NCBI GenBank assembly: GCA_040901465.1
Contig: JBBDYN010000054.1
Coordinates: forward strand, 1-64,000
Direction of reading: 5' to 3'
DNA: 64,000 nt
Source: JAUSIF01 sp040901465
GTDB lineage: Bacteria; Pseudomonadota; Alphaproteobacteria; Rhizobiales; Xanthobacteraceae
Shown: piece after piece, positions 1 to 7,078 of the stretch
Layout of the letters: each line of letters starts with the position of its first letter
How positions within the stretch are numbered: position 1 is the first letter of the stretch
The notes under the pieces: generated by a model
Told to the model about the DNA's origin: nothing
Database searches by the model: none
Seen by the model: only the letters and a program-made list of their open reading frames with translations
Translations under genes and position numbers: made by a program

Positions 1-90
1 GGCCGAACCGAGGGATTGACACCCGGCCTCCCATCACAGAAGCCCGGCAATGACGCAAGAGGGCGATGACGCAAGAGGATGACATTGTTC
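1..90. repeat. Tail of a dispersed palindromic repeat, with short tandem copies
   Basis: The window opens inside non-coding sequence. The stretch CCGGCAATGAC at 44-54 resembles the end of the palindromes at 10410 and 24731. The 13-mer ATGACGCAAGAGG occurs at 50-62 and again at 66-78, followed by a third partial copy (ATGAC at 79). This gives a short tandem array with a 16-bp period. No coding sequence is evident before the gene starting at 137. The other arm of the palindrome would lie outside the window, so the repeat assignment is tentative. Confidence 0.35.
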
Positions 91-136
91 CCTTGGCACT
101 CTAGAAACGCCGCCAGAAGCAAGGGGGCGTCTGCTC

Positions 137-1009
137 ATGAAGATCATCGGTTTTGAAGCGAAGGAAGGTCTGCGGCTCGGCGTTGTCGAGGGGGATCAGG
201 TCGTCGATCTGCAGGCGGTCGATGCGAGCCTGCCCGCGGACCTGCGGCAAATACTCGCGAGGAACAACGGCGATCTCGCCCCGCTCGCGGACCTCGCCAG
301 GCGCGCGCCCGCGGCGGCGCGCAAACCGCTCGCGGGGTTGAACTACGCGCGGCCGGTCGCCAGCCCGGGCAAGGTCATCTGCCTCGGCCTCAACTATCTC
401 GAGCACGTCAAGGAAGGCACGCAGCGCGACAACGTTCCCAAATTTCCCACCATCTTCATGCGCTGCAATACCTCGCTGGTCGCGCACGACCGGCCGATGA
501 TCCGGCCGCGCGTGTCCGAAACCTTCGACTACGAAGCAGAGCTCGTGCTGATCGTCGGCAAGAAGGCGAGGCACTTGACCATGGCGAACGCTTATTCCTG
601 CATCGCCGGTTATTCCTGCTTCAACGATGGCTCGATCCGCGAGTACCAGCGCCGCACGACGCAATGGGACATGGGCAAGAATTTCGACGCGACCGGCGGC
701 TTCGGCCCCTGGATGGTGACGGCCGATGAGCTGCCGGCGGGCGCCAAGGGTCTCAAGATCGAAAGCAGATTGAACGGCCAGGTCATGCAGTCGGACAATA
801 CCGACAACATGATGTTCCCGATTGCCGAGACGCTCGTCGACATCACCCAGGGCATGACGCTAGAGCCCGGCGATCTCGTCGTCACCGGCACGCCGTCCGG
901 CGTCGGTTTCGCGCGCAAGCCGCCGGTCTGGATGAAGGCCGGCGACACGATCGAAATCGACATCGAGAAGGTCGGGATCCTCAAGAACGTGATCGAAGAC
1001 GAACAGTAA
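137..1009 (+). CDS. Fumarylacetoacetate hydrolase family protein
   Basis: This 290-residue protein has the fumarylacetoacetase C-terminal fold from about residue 75 to the end, after a short N-terminal cap domain. The family cleaves or decarboxylates beta-diketone or 2-keto-enol acids, usually late in aromatic catabolism, with a divalent metal. Expected metal ligands are visible: the E-x-E pair E133/E135 in YEAELVLIVG and D164 in FNDGS. The PDGVPV-like family segment near the C-terminus appears as TGTPSGVGFARKPPVW. The ATG is preceded by the G-rich AGGGGG at 122-127. It stands alone, with no other degradation gene beside it, so the substrate cannot be named. Confidence 0.85.
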   Translation: MKIIGFEAKEGLRLGVVEGDQVVDLQAVDASLPADLRQILARNNGDLAPLADLARRAPAAARKPLAGLNYARPVASPGKVICLGLNYLEHVKEGTQRDNVPKFPTIFMRCNTSLVAHDRPMIRPRVSETFDYEAELVLIVGKKARHLTMANAYSCIAGYSCFNDGSIREYQRRTTQWDMGKNFDATGGFGPWMVTADELPAGAKGLKIESRLNGQVMQSDNTDNMMFPIAETLVDITQGMTLEPGDLVVTGTPSGVGFARKPPVWMKAGDTIEIDIEKVGILKNVIEDEQ

Positions 1010-1139
1010 TCTCTTGTCGCTGCTGTCGTCTGTCGAAGCAAGGACGAAGAAACCGCTCAGAAAGCCATTTCATCGCACCCTTCCGTCGCGCGCCGGGTCG
1101 CCTTTTCCTGAGGATGGGGGCGGTGTACTTTTCTGGGCG

Positions 1140-2783
1140 ATGAATATTGACGTGCTCAGCGAGCTCCAGCGGGGCCGCGAATTGTATGGGCGGCACAGTT
1201 GGGCTGAGGCGTTCAAGTCGCTATCGCAGATCGACCGAACTGCCCCGCTCGGAGTACACGATCTCGAGCTTCTGGCGACGGCGGCGTATCTGATCGGCCG
1301 CGACGACGAATATCTGAAAACCCTCGAACGCGCGCATCACGCGTATCTCGATGCCGATAACGGTGCGCGCGCCGCGCGGTGCGCGTTCTGGCTGGGACTG
1401 CGTCTCATGTTTCGCGGTGAGATGGGTCCGGCAACCGGGTGGTTCGGCCGCGCACGCCGCGTTCTCGAGCAGCACGCCCAGGATTGCGTCGAGCAGGGCT
1501 ACCTGATGCTGCCGCTCGTCGAGCAGAAGTTGAGGGCGGGCGAGGACGCGGCGGCCTACGGGGTGGCGTCGGAGGCGGCCGCGATTGGCTCGCGGTTCGG
1601 TGACGCGGATCTCGTGGCCATCGCCCTGCACCTTCAGGGCCGGGCGCTTCTTCGTCAGCAAAAGGTCGAGCCGGGCCTGGCGCTCCTCGACGAAGCCATG
1701 GTTGCGGTCACCGCCGGCGAACTGTCTCCGATTGTGACCGGCTTGATCTATTGCAGCGTGATCGAGGCATGCCAGCAGGTGTATGCGATGAGCCGCGCCG
1801 GCGAGTGGACCACGGCGCTCGCGCGGTGGTGCGCGGAACAGCCTGAACTGGTCGCCTTCACTGACCGTTGCCTCGTGCACCGCTCCGAGATCATGCAGTT
1901 GCGCGGCGACTGGGATGGCGCGATCGCGGAAGCGCAGCGCGCCTGCACTCGGTTCGCGCAGAAGGACGATCAGCGGATTTCGGCCGAAGCATATTATCAG
2001 CAAGGCGAGATTCACCGGCTGCGCGGTGACTACGACGCCGCGGACGCGGCGTACCGAAATGCAAGCCAATGGGGATGGGAGCCGCAGCCGGGGTTGGCGC
2101 TCCTGCGGCTTGCGCAGGGCCGGACGGAAGCCGCGGCGGCCGCGATCCGTCGCGTCGTCGGCGCGGCCAAGGATCCTTTCCAGCGCATGAAATTGTTGCC
2201 GGCTTATGTCGAGATCATGCTGGCGATACAGGATTACGCGGAGGCACGGAGTGCAGCGGCCGAACTGCAGACGATCGCCGCCCGCTACGGCAGCGACATC
2301 CTGCGTGCTTTCTCGGACTATGCGCGCGGGACGGTTGATCTCGCCGAGGAGAACGCCAAGGACGCGCTTGCCTCGCTGCAGCGAGCGCGGGCGGCGCTCG
2401 ATGATTTCGACGCGCCGTACTGGGCCGCGTGCGCCCGCGCCCATGCGGCGCGCGCGTGCCGCGCGCTCGGTGACGATGAGGCGGCCGACCTCGAGCTGAG
2501 CGCCGCCCGCGCGGCATTCGCGCGCCTCGGCGCGGAGCCGGACGTCGCCCGCCTCGACGCGGCGGTGCGGGACGGAAGCGGTGAGCGGACGCACGGGCTG
2601 ACCGCGCGCGAACTGCAAGTCTTACGCCTGCTCACCTCGGGCAAGACAAATAAAGTGATCGCACGAGACCTGACGCTGAGCGAGAAAACCGTCGACCGGC
2701 ACGTCAGCAACATCCTCAACAAGCTTGACGTGCCCTCGCGCGCCGCAGCGACGGCATACGCCTACCAGCACAAGCTCATCTGA
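1140..2783 (+). CDS. LuxR-family regulator with TPR-like sensor region
   Basis: About 547 residues. The C-terminal 65 residues are a LuxR/FixJ-type helix-turn-helix (TARELQVLRLLTSGKTNKVI ... LSEKTVDRHVSNILNKL), the DNA-binding module. The rest is all-alpha and Ala/Leu/Glu-rich, with tetratricopeptide-like helical pairs, a layout seen in MalT/LAL-like regulators; no P-loop ATPase is visible. ATG 1140 is chosen; the frame stays open to a TTG at 1014, but that would overlap little-conserved sequence and has no better ribosome site. A perfect palindrome (2793-2818) follows directly, then a co-directional hydrolase-like gene and a membrane protein, which are the likely targets. Confidence 0.8.
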   Translation: MNIDVLSELQRGRELYGRHSWAEAFKSLSQIDRTAPLGVHDLELLATAAYLIGRDDEYLKTLERAHHAYLDADNGARAARCAFWLGLRLMFRGEMGPATGWFGRARRVLEQHAQDCVEQGYLMLPLVEQKLRAGEDAAAYGVASEAAAIGSRFGDADLVAIALHLQGRALLRQQKVEPGLALLDEAMVAVTAGELSPIVTGLIYCSVIEACQQVYAMSRAGEWTTALARWCAEQPELVAFTDRCLVHRSEIMQLRGDWDGAIAEAQRACTRFAQKDDQRISAEAYYQQGEIHRLRGDYDAADAAYRNASQWGWEPQPGLALLRLAQGRTEAAAAAIRRVVGAAKDPFQRMKLLPAYVEIMLAIQDYAEARSAAAELQTIAARYGSDILRAFSDYARGTVDLAEENAKDALASLQRARAALDDFDAPYWAACARAHAARACRALGDDEAADLELSAARAAFARLGAEPDVARLDAAVRDGSGERTHGLTARELQVLRLLTSGKTNKVIARDLTLSEKTVDRHVSNILNKLDVPSRAAATAYAYQHKLI

Positions 2784-2792
2784 GCAGCCGCA

Positions 2793-2818
2793 CGACATGG
2801 GTGGAATCACCCATGTCG
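2793..2818. promoter_or_regulatory. Perfect 11-bp inverted repeat, candidate operator
   Basis: CGACATGGGTG and CACCCATGTCG face each other across a 4-base GAAT spacer. The repeat sits 10 bases after the LuxR-type gene and about 100 bases before the hydrolase-like gene. There is no T-run, which argues against a simple terminator. A perfect palindrome between a LuxR-type regulator and the next co-directional gene is a plausible binding site for that regulator. This is inference. Confidence 0.5.
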
Positions 2819-2920
2819 CCGCTCAGAAGATTTAGGAGTTCTCCTGAAGCGGAGCGGCTCGCGCAGCCCTAGCCTCCTGCTCGCTCCCTCAACGGAGCGG
2901 AGTAGAGCAAGGAGGAAGTC

Positions 2921-3826
2921 ATGAGCAACATCCAAGCGGAATCTGTCGGCGCGCGAGCCAGACGTACGCAGGCCGGCGCGGAAGCGAGGGGGCGGCTGCT
3001 GACCGGGCTACCGGTGAAGGAGCGGCGCCTTGATCTCGCCGGCATCTCCACGGCCGTCCTGGAAGGCGGCGAGGGGCCCCCGCTCGTCTTGCTGCACGGG
3101 CCGGGAGAGCACGCGCCCAAGTGGCTTCGCGTGATCCCCGAGCTTGCGAAAAGCAACCATGTGATTGCGCCCGACCTGCCCGGCCACGGCACCACCGAAG
3201 CTCCGGACGAAATCGACATCGACCGTGTGCTGGCGTGGGTGCGAGATCTGATCGCCAGCACTTGCGCCGCACCGCCCGTGCTCGTCGGCCAGATCATCGG
3301 CGGCGCGATTGCTGCGCGCTTCGCCGCCCGCGGAAGTGAGCGGCTCGACCGCCTGGTCCTGAGTGACGCGCTCGGGATTGCACCCTTCCGGCCGGCGCCA
3401 GAGTTCGGGGCCGCGCTCATGGCGTTCGTCCAGCAACCCACCGAAGAAACGCACGACCGCCTCTGGGAGCGATGCGCTTTCGATCTGGATCGCCTGCGCG
3501 ACAGCATGGGCGAGAGTTGGGACAATCTCAGAGCCTACAATCTCGACCGTGCGCGGGCGCCGAAGTTGAAAGGCACGCAACAGCGCCTGATGGAGCTGTT
3601 CGGCATTCCGGCGATTCCTCCGGAGGAGCTTGCGCGGATCGCCGTGCCAACAACGCTGATCTGGGGACGGCATGACCTCGCGACGTCGCTCTCGGTCGCG
3701 GAGGCAGCGAGCACGCGCTTCGGCTGGCCGCTGCACGTGATCGAAGATGCGGCGGATGACCCGCCCATCGAACAACCCGATGCGTTCGTGCGCGGCTTGC
3801 GCGCTGCGCTCGCCCGCTCGCAGTAG
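2921..3826 (+). CDS. Alpha/beta-hydrolase-fold protein lacking catalytic Ser and His
   Basis: 301 residues with a clear alpha/beta-hydrolase core. The oxyanion-loop HGPG is at 59-62, APDLPGHG at 83-90, and the acid D252 in WGRHD. The nucleophile elbow, normally G-x-S-x-G, reads G123-Q-I-I-G127, so the serine is replaced by I125. The histidine normally found in the AGH motif is replaced by D279 (EDAADDPP). With two of three triad residues gone, ordinary hydrolase activity is unlikely; a binding, receptor-like or non-hydrolytic role is more plausible. A strong ribosome site (AAGGAGG) precedes the ATG. It lies 14 bases upstream of the membrane protein gene. Confidence 0.8.
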   Translation: MSNIQAESVGARARRTQAGAEARGRLLTGLPVKERRLDLAGISTAVLEGGEGPPLVLLHGPGEHAPKWLRVIPELAKSNHVIAPDLPGHGTTEAPDEIDIDRVLAWVRDLIASTCAAPPVLVGQIIGGAIAARFAARGSERLDRLVLSDALGIAPFRPAPEFGAALMAFVQQPTEETHDRLWERCAFDLDRLRDSMGESWDNLRAYNLDRARAPKLKGTQQRLMELFGIPAIPPEELARIAVPTTLIWGRHDLATSLSVAEAASTRFGWPLHVIEDAADDPPIEQPDAFVRGLRAALARSQ

Positions 3827-3840
3827 GAAAGGAGTCGACC

Positions 3841-4524
3841 ATGTCACATACAGACGTCGGAGTGCGAGTCGCAGCGATGTGGCTCGCGATCGCATCGATC
3901 ATCCTGGCCGTGTCGCTTCTATTTCACGGTCCGATTTCCCCCGATTTCGGCATCCAAATGAACAGAATTGCCGATGGGAGTCTGCGATGGTCGATCGTCC
4001 ACTGGGCAGCCGCGGCGGCGCTATCGTTCTTCGCTGTCGCGAGCCTGATCATGCTCACCACCGGTTCGCGCCTCACCCAAGAGTGGTGGACGTTGTCGGC
4101 GTGGGCACTGCTGCCTATCGGTGCGCTGTGGACGGCAAGCACGGCCGTGGCCGAAGCCACGGTGATCTTCAATGCCGCGGTGACGGGGAACCGCGAGGTC
4201 TACGAGTCCTGGTGGATGTTCGCTGAGGGCAGGGCCAACGGCTTTGCCGCCATGGCGCTGGCGTTCACCGTGATTGCCGCGAACGAGGCGTGGGTGTCCC
4301 ACAGCGTCACGCCGCATTGGGCCGCGCGCGTCGCAGCCGTTGCGGGGGCCGCCTCCGTGCTCGGTTGGGTGCTCGGGAGCTGGCTGCGCCTGCCGTTTGG
4401 CGCCCCGATTTGGCTGGTCGGCGCGATCGTCATGTGCCTGTGGCTCGTCTGGTTCGGGCTGTCCTTGGCGCGCGTCGAATCCGGCCGGACAAGCATCCGG
4501 CAGGACGCACCCTCCAAAGCGTAA
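3841..4524 (+). CDS. Multi-pass membrane protein of unknown function
   Basis: 227 residues with about six hydrophobic segments, for example near residues 13-28, 50-70, 85-105, 135-155, 165-185 and 195-215. No family motif that I recognise is present. It is an inner-membrane protein with charged loops and an Arg/Lys-rich tail. An AGGAG ribosome site at about 3829-3833 precedes the ATG, and the gene follows the inactive hydrolase-like gene by 14 bases, so both are probably one transcript. A bidirectional-type terminator follows at 4534. The function may relate to whatever the inactive hydrolase binds, but nothing in the sequence proves it. Confidence 0.75.
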   Translation: MSHTDVGVRVAAMWLAIASIILAVSLLFHGPISPDFGIQMNRIADGSLRWSIVHWAAAAALSFFAVASLIMLTTGSRLTQEWWTLSAWALLPIGALWTASTAVAEATVIFNAAVTGNREVYESWWMFAEGRANGFAAMALAFTVIAANEAWVSHSVTPHWAARVAAVAGAASVLGWVLGSWLRLPFGAPIWLVGAIVMCLWLVWFGLSLARVESGRTSIRQDAPSKA

Positions 4525-4533
4525 CCCGCGCAC

Positions 4534-4564
4534 GAAACCCCTCCTCTCCACTGGGAGGGGTTTC
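4534..4564. terminator. Bidirectional rho-independent-type terminator
   Basis: GAAACCCCTCC at 4534-4544 and GGAGGGGTTTC at 4554-4564 form an 11-bp perfect stem with a 9-base loop. A-run and T-run edges make it usable on both strands. It separates the convergent membrane-protein gene and the DapA-family gene. Confidence 0.75.
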
Positions 4565-4578
4565 ACCATCACCCGGCC

Positions 4579-5520
4579 CTAGCCGCCGACGGCAGCGACC
4601 GCCGCCAGCAGTTCCTTCGTCTGCTCGTCGTTGAGCGCGTCGAGCGGCGGACGTACGCGCGCCCAGTCCGGCATCCCTTCGCGCGCGGCGAGGATCGTCT
4701 TCACTGCCGGAATCCACCCGAACGGCTGCACCGCTTCGCGGATTCCGGCAGCGACCTCGTGCAGCGCCTGCGCATCCGGTCCCTGCCAGCCGTCGTAGAG
4801 CCAGCGGATGCCGGTCACGTGCGTGTTGGCGGTGGCCGAAATGCACCCGGCCGCGCCCTTGCGCAGCGCGCGCAGCAGGATCGCCTCGCTGGACGGAAAC
4901 ACCGCGAAGCCCGGATACTGTTCGAGCAGCGTCTCCATGTAGTGGATTTGTCCAGAACTGTCTTTGAGCCCCACGACCGTGTCGGGGAAATCGTGAATCA
5001 GAAGACCCACGAGCACCGGCGACCAGGAGATCGCGGTCATCTGCGGGAAATTGTACAGGTAGATCGCGAGCCGTTTGTCATTGACGCGCCGGATCACCTC
5101 CGCGACGAACGCATAGAGGCCTTCGTCCGAGACGTTCTTGTAATAGTAGGGCGGCAACAGCAGCACGCCGCGCACGCCGAGCGCGACCGCGTGGCGCGTG
5201 AGCCGCGCCGTGTCGCCGATCGAAGGCGCGCCGGTACCCAGCAAAAGCTGATCCGGAGAGACGTCCGCCTTCACGAGGCGTTCCAGCACCGTCTCGCGTT
5301 CGCCGAGATCGAGCGAGTTGGCCTCGCTCGTGGTGCCGAGCACGGCGAGGCCGTGCGCGCCGTCGTCGAGCAATTTTTTGCAATGGGCGATGTAGCGCTC
5401 GTAGTCGATCGACAAGTTGGCGCGGAAGGGGGTCGCCGCCGGCACCCAGATGCCCGCGGCCTTCTCCGGACGCTTGACCTCGCCTTCGTTCGCCGGCGTT
5501 GCGTGCTTCAGCTCGAGCAA
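4579..5520 (-). CDS. Dihydrodipicolinate synthase (DapA) family lyase/aldolase
   Basis: 313 residues with a TIM-barrel of the DHDPS/N-acetylneuraminate lyase family. The Schiff-base lysine is in VGLKDSSG, the helper tyrosine in YLYNFP, and the pyruvate-binding loop reads GTTSEANSL rather than the GTTGE of true DapA. That Gly-to-Ser change and the 30-residue N-terminal extension suggest a pyruvate-dependent aldolase or dehydratase acting on another substrate, not lysine synthesis. The start is a TTG with a GAGGAG ribosome site 7 bases upstream. That site overlaps the end of a possible 33-residue ORF (5532-5633) transcribed in the same direction. Confidence 0.85.
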   Translation of the reverse strand: MLELKHATPANEGEVKRPEKAAGIWVPAATPFRANLSIDYERYIAHCKKLLDDGAHGLAVLGTTSEANSLDLGERETVLERLVKADVSPDQLLLGTGAPSIGDTARLTRHAVALGVRGVLLLPPYYYKNVSDEGLYAFVAEVIRRVNDKRLAIYLYNFPQMTAISWSPVLVGLLIHDFPDTVVGLKDSSGQIHYMETLLEQYPGFAVFPSSEAILLRALRKGAAGCISATANTHVTGIRWLYDGWQGPDAQALHEVAAGIREAVQPFGWIPAVKTILAAREGMPDWARVRPPLDALNDEQTKELLAAVAAVGG

Positions 5521-5531
5521 GTCTCGACTCC

Positions 5532-5633
5532 TCAGTTCGTTTGACGCGGCCCGAACAGGCGTTCGGCGTGGGTGGAAAACGCCGCGAGCGCGCCGAGCAA
5601 CGCACCGAGCAAGATTGATCGAACTGGCTTCAC
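5532..5633 (-). CDS. Possible 33-residue membrane micropeptide
   Basis: A GTG-started frame (VKPVRSILLGALLGAL..., 33 residues) with one hydrophobic helix lies just upstream of the DapA-family gene on the same strand. GAGGA is found 8-9 bases before the GTG, and the stop codon runs into the ribosome site of the next gene. It could be a leader peptide or a small membrane protein. Conservation is unknown, so the call is weak. Confidence 0.3.
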   Translation of the reverse strand: MKPVRSILLGALLGALAAFSTHAERLFGPRQTN

Positions 5634-5654
5634 GGCGGAGTCCTCGTCACGCGC

Positions 5655-5879
5655 CTATTTTTTGCGAATGCGGAAAATGATCAAGTCCGGCTTCTTCTTG
5701 GTGTCGAGCAGCGCATCGCCGGTCTCGCGCAGCAGATTGGGAATATCGACCCCGGCGAGGGGGTCGGTGCACTCGACCACCAGCTCGTCCCCCGCCGCGA
5801 GGCGCGTGAGCGCCTTGCGGGTCTTGAGCGCGGGCAGGGGGCATTTCAGGCCCCGGAGGTTCAGATTGGTCTCGGCCAC
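5655..5879 (-). CDS. TusA-family sulfur carrier protein
   Basis: 74 residues, the normal length for TusA/SirA-like sulfur carriers. The conserved N-terminal LDLRGLKCPLP-type motif appears as LNLRGLKCPLPALKTRKAL, with the persulfide-carrying Cys in C-P-L-P at about residue 13. These proteins pass sulfane sulfur from cysteine desulfurase to acceptors. In E. coli TusA influences molybdenum cofactor and formate dehydrogenase maturation. Its place beside MoeA-like genes and 12 kb from an FDH operon makes such a role reasonable here. The start codon is GTG without an obvious ribosome site. It diverges from the first MoeA-like gene. Confidence 0.85.
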   Translation of the reverse strand: MAETNLNLRGLKCPLPALKTRKALTRLAAGDELVVECTDPLAGVDIPNLLRETGDALLDTKKKPDLIIFRIRKK

Positions 5880-5953
5880 GGCGGGGATATAGCAGAGTCG
5901 GGCCTTTTCCGGCTCGCTACCGGGACTTGGCGGCTTCGGCTAGACAAGGGTCC

Positions 5954-7078
5954 ATGAGCCCGCCGACCGAGGCTTTGCAGCGTATTTCGCGCCTCGCGCC
6001 GCTCTCCGAGCTGATGGCGCGGCTCGTCGATTTGGCCCAGCCCGTGCCGCCCAAAGAGGTGGAACCCGCCGCCGCGGTCGGGGCCACGCTTGCGGCCGAC
6101 GTCGCCGCCACGGTCTCTTTTCCTGCGTCGGCGATCGCGATGCGCGACGGCTGGGCGATGACCGCAGACCTGATTTCAGACGCCGGACCTTATTCACCCG
6201 CGCCGCTTTCGCCGCAGCCCGACTGGGTCGAAACCGGCGAGCGGATGCCGGCCGGCACCGACGCCGTGCTCCCGCTCGACGCGGTGACCGTGACGACGTC
6301 GGGAGCCGAGGCGCATGCATCCGCGATCCCGGGCGAGGGCGTGCTGCCTGCGGGCGCGGACGTCGCCAAGGGCGCGGTGTTGCGCCGCGCGGGCGAGCGG
6401 CTACGCCCGAGCGACGTCGCAATCCTGCGTGCGGCCCGGATCGAAAACGTTTCCGCGCGCGCGCCGCGCGTGAAGATCTTCTGTGCGTCGGTGGCGACGC
6501 GCAGCAATGCCGATACGATCTCGTCGATCCTCGCCCGCGCCATCGAAGCCGCGGGCGGCATTGCAGAGGTCGCGCAGGCGGCCTCGCTCGAATCCGCGCT
6601 GCTCGATCGCGCGTGCGACGCGATCGTCACGATCGGCGGCACCGGCACCGGTCGCCGGGACGCGAGCGTGAAGACGCTCGCCCGCGTCGGCAAGGTCGAG
6701 ATTCATGGATTTGGAATAGCACCCGGCGAGACCGCCGCGCTCGGCTCGGCGAATTCACGCCCGGTGCTGATGTTACCGGGACGCCTCGATGCGTCAATCG
6801 CGATCTTTCTCGCGGTCGGCTGTCAACTCGTCGCACGGCTTGCCGGACGCGGCGACGACGAACCGGTGATCCCCGTGACGCTCGCGAAGAAAATCACGTC
6901 GACCGTCGGCCTCGCCGAGGTCGTGCTGGTGCGCCGCGCCGAACGCGGCGTCGAGCCGCTTGCCTCGGGGTTCTTTCCGTGGAATGCGCTCGCCCGCGCC
7001 GACGGCTGGATCCTGGTGCCACCCGAGAGCGAAGGCTTCGCCGAAGGCGCGGCGGTGGAGATGAGACTTCTCCCATGA
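5954..7078 (+). CDS. MoeA-like molybdopterin-binding protein (divergent)
   Basis: About 374 residues from the ATG at 5954. The N-terminal region has the MoeA layout, with the usual DGYA substrate-loop segment as MRDGWAM. The central MoCF/MPT-binding domain carries VTIGGTGTGRRD in place of the canonical SGGVSVG.D, and MLPGRLDASIAIF in place of LPGNP. The changed signature residues suggest that it is not the housekeeping molybdate-insertion enzyme; a full MoeA is encoded at 22605. It overlaps the following moeA-PBP gene by 4 bases (ATGA), which indicates translational coupling. Confidence 0.75.
   Translation: MSPPTEALQRISRLAPLSELMARLVDLAQPVPPKEVEPAAAVGATLAADVAATVSFPASAIAMRDGWAMTADLISDAGPYSPAPLSPQPDWVETGERMPAGTDAVLPLDAVTVTTSGAEAHASAIPGEGVLPAGADVAKGAVLRRAGERLRPSDVAILRAARIENVSARAPRVKIFCASVATRSNADTISSILARAIEAAGGIAEVAQAASLESALLDRACDAIVTIGGTGTGRRDASVKTLARVGKVEIHGFGIAPGETAALGSANSRPVLMLPGRLDASIAIFLAVGCQLVARLAGRGDDEPVIPVTLAKKITSTVGLAEVVLVRRAERGVEPLASGFFPWNALARADGWILVPPESEGFAEGAAVEMRLLP

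Noticed and set aside
1221..2618. Long minus-strand open frame (465 codons) opposite the LuxR/TPR gene
   Set aside because: It is the antisense shadow of a recognisable protein in high-GC DNA, Arg/His-rich with no motif or ribosome site.
6613..7074. N-terminal extension of the MoeA-PBP protein
   Set aside because: The upstream 154 codons lie in another frame of the first MoeA-like gene and are Arg-rich; the ATG at 7075 in an ATGA overlap is the natural start.
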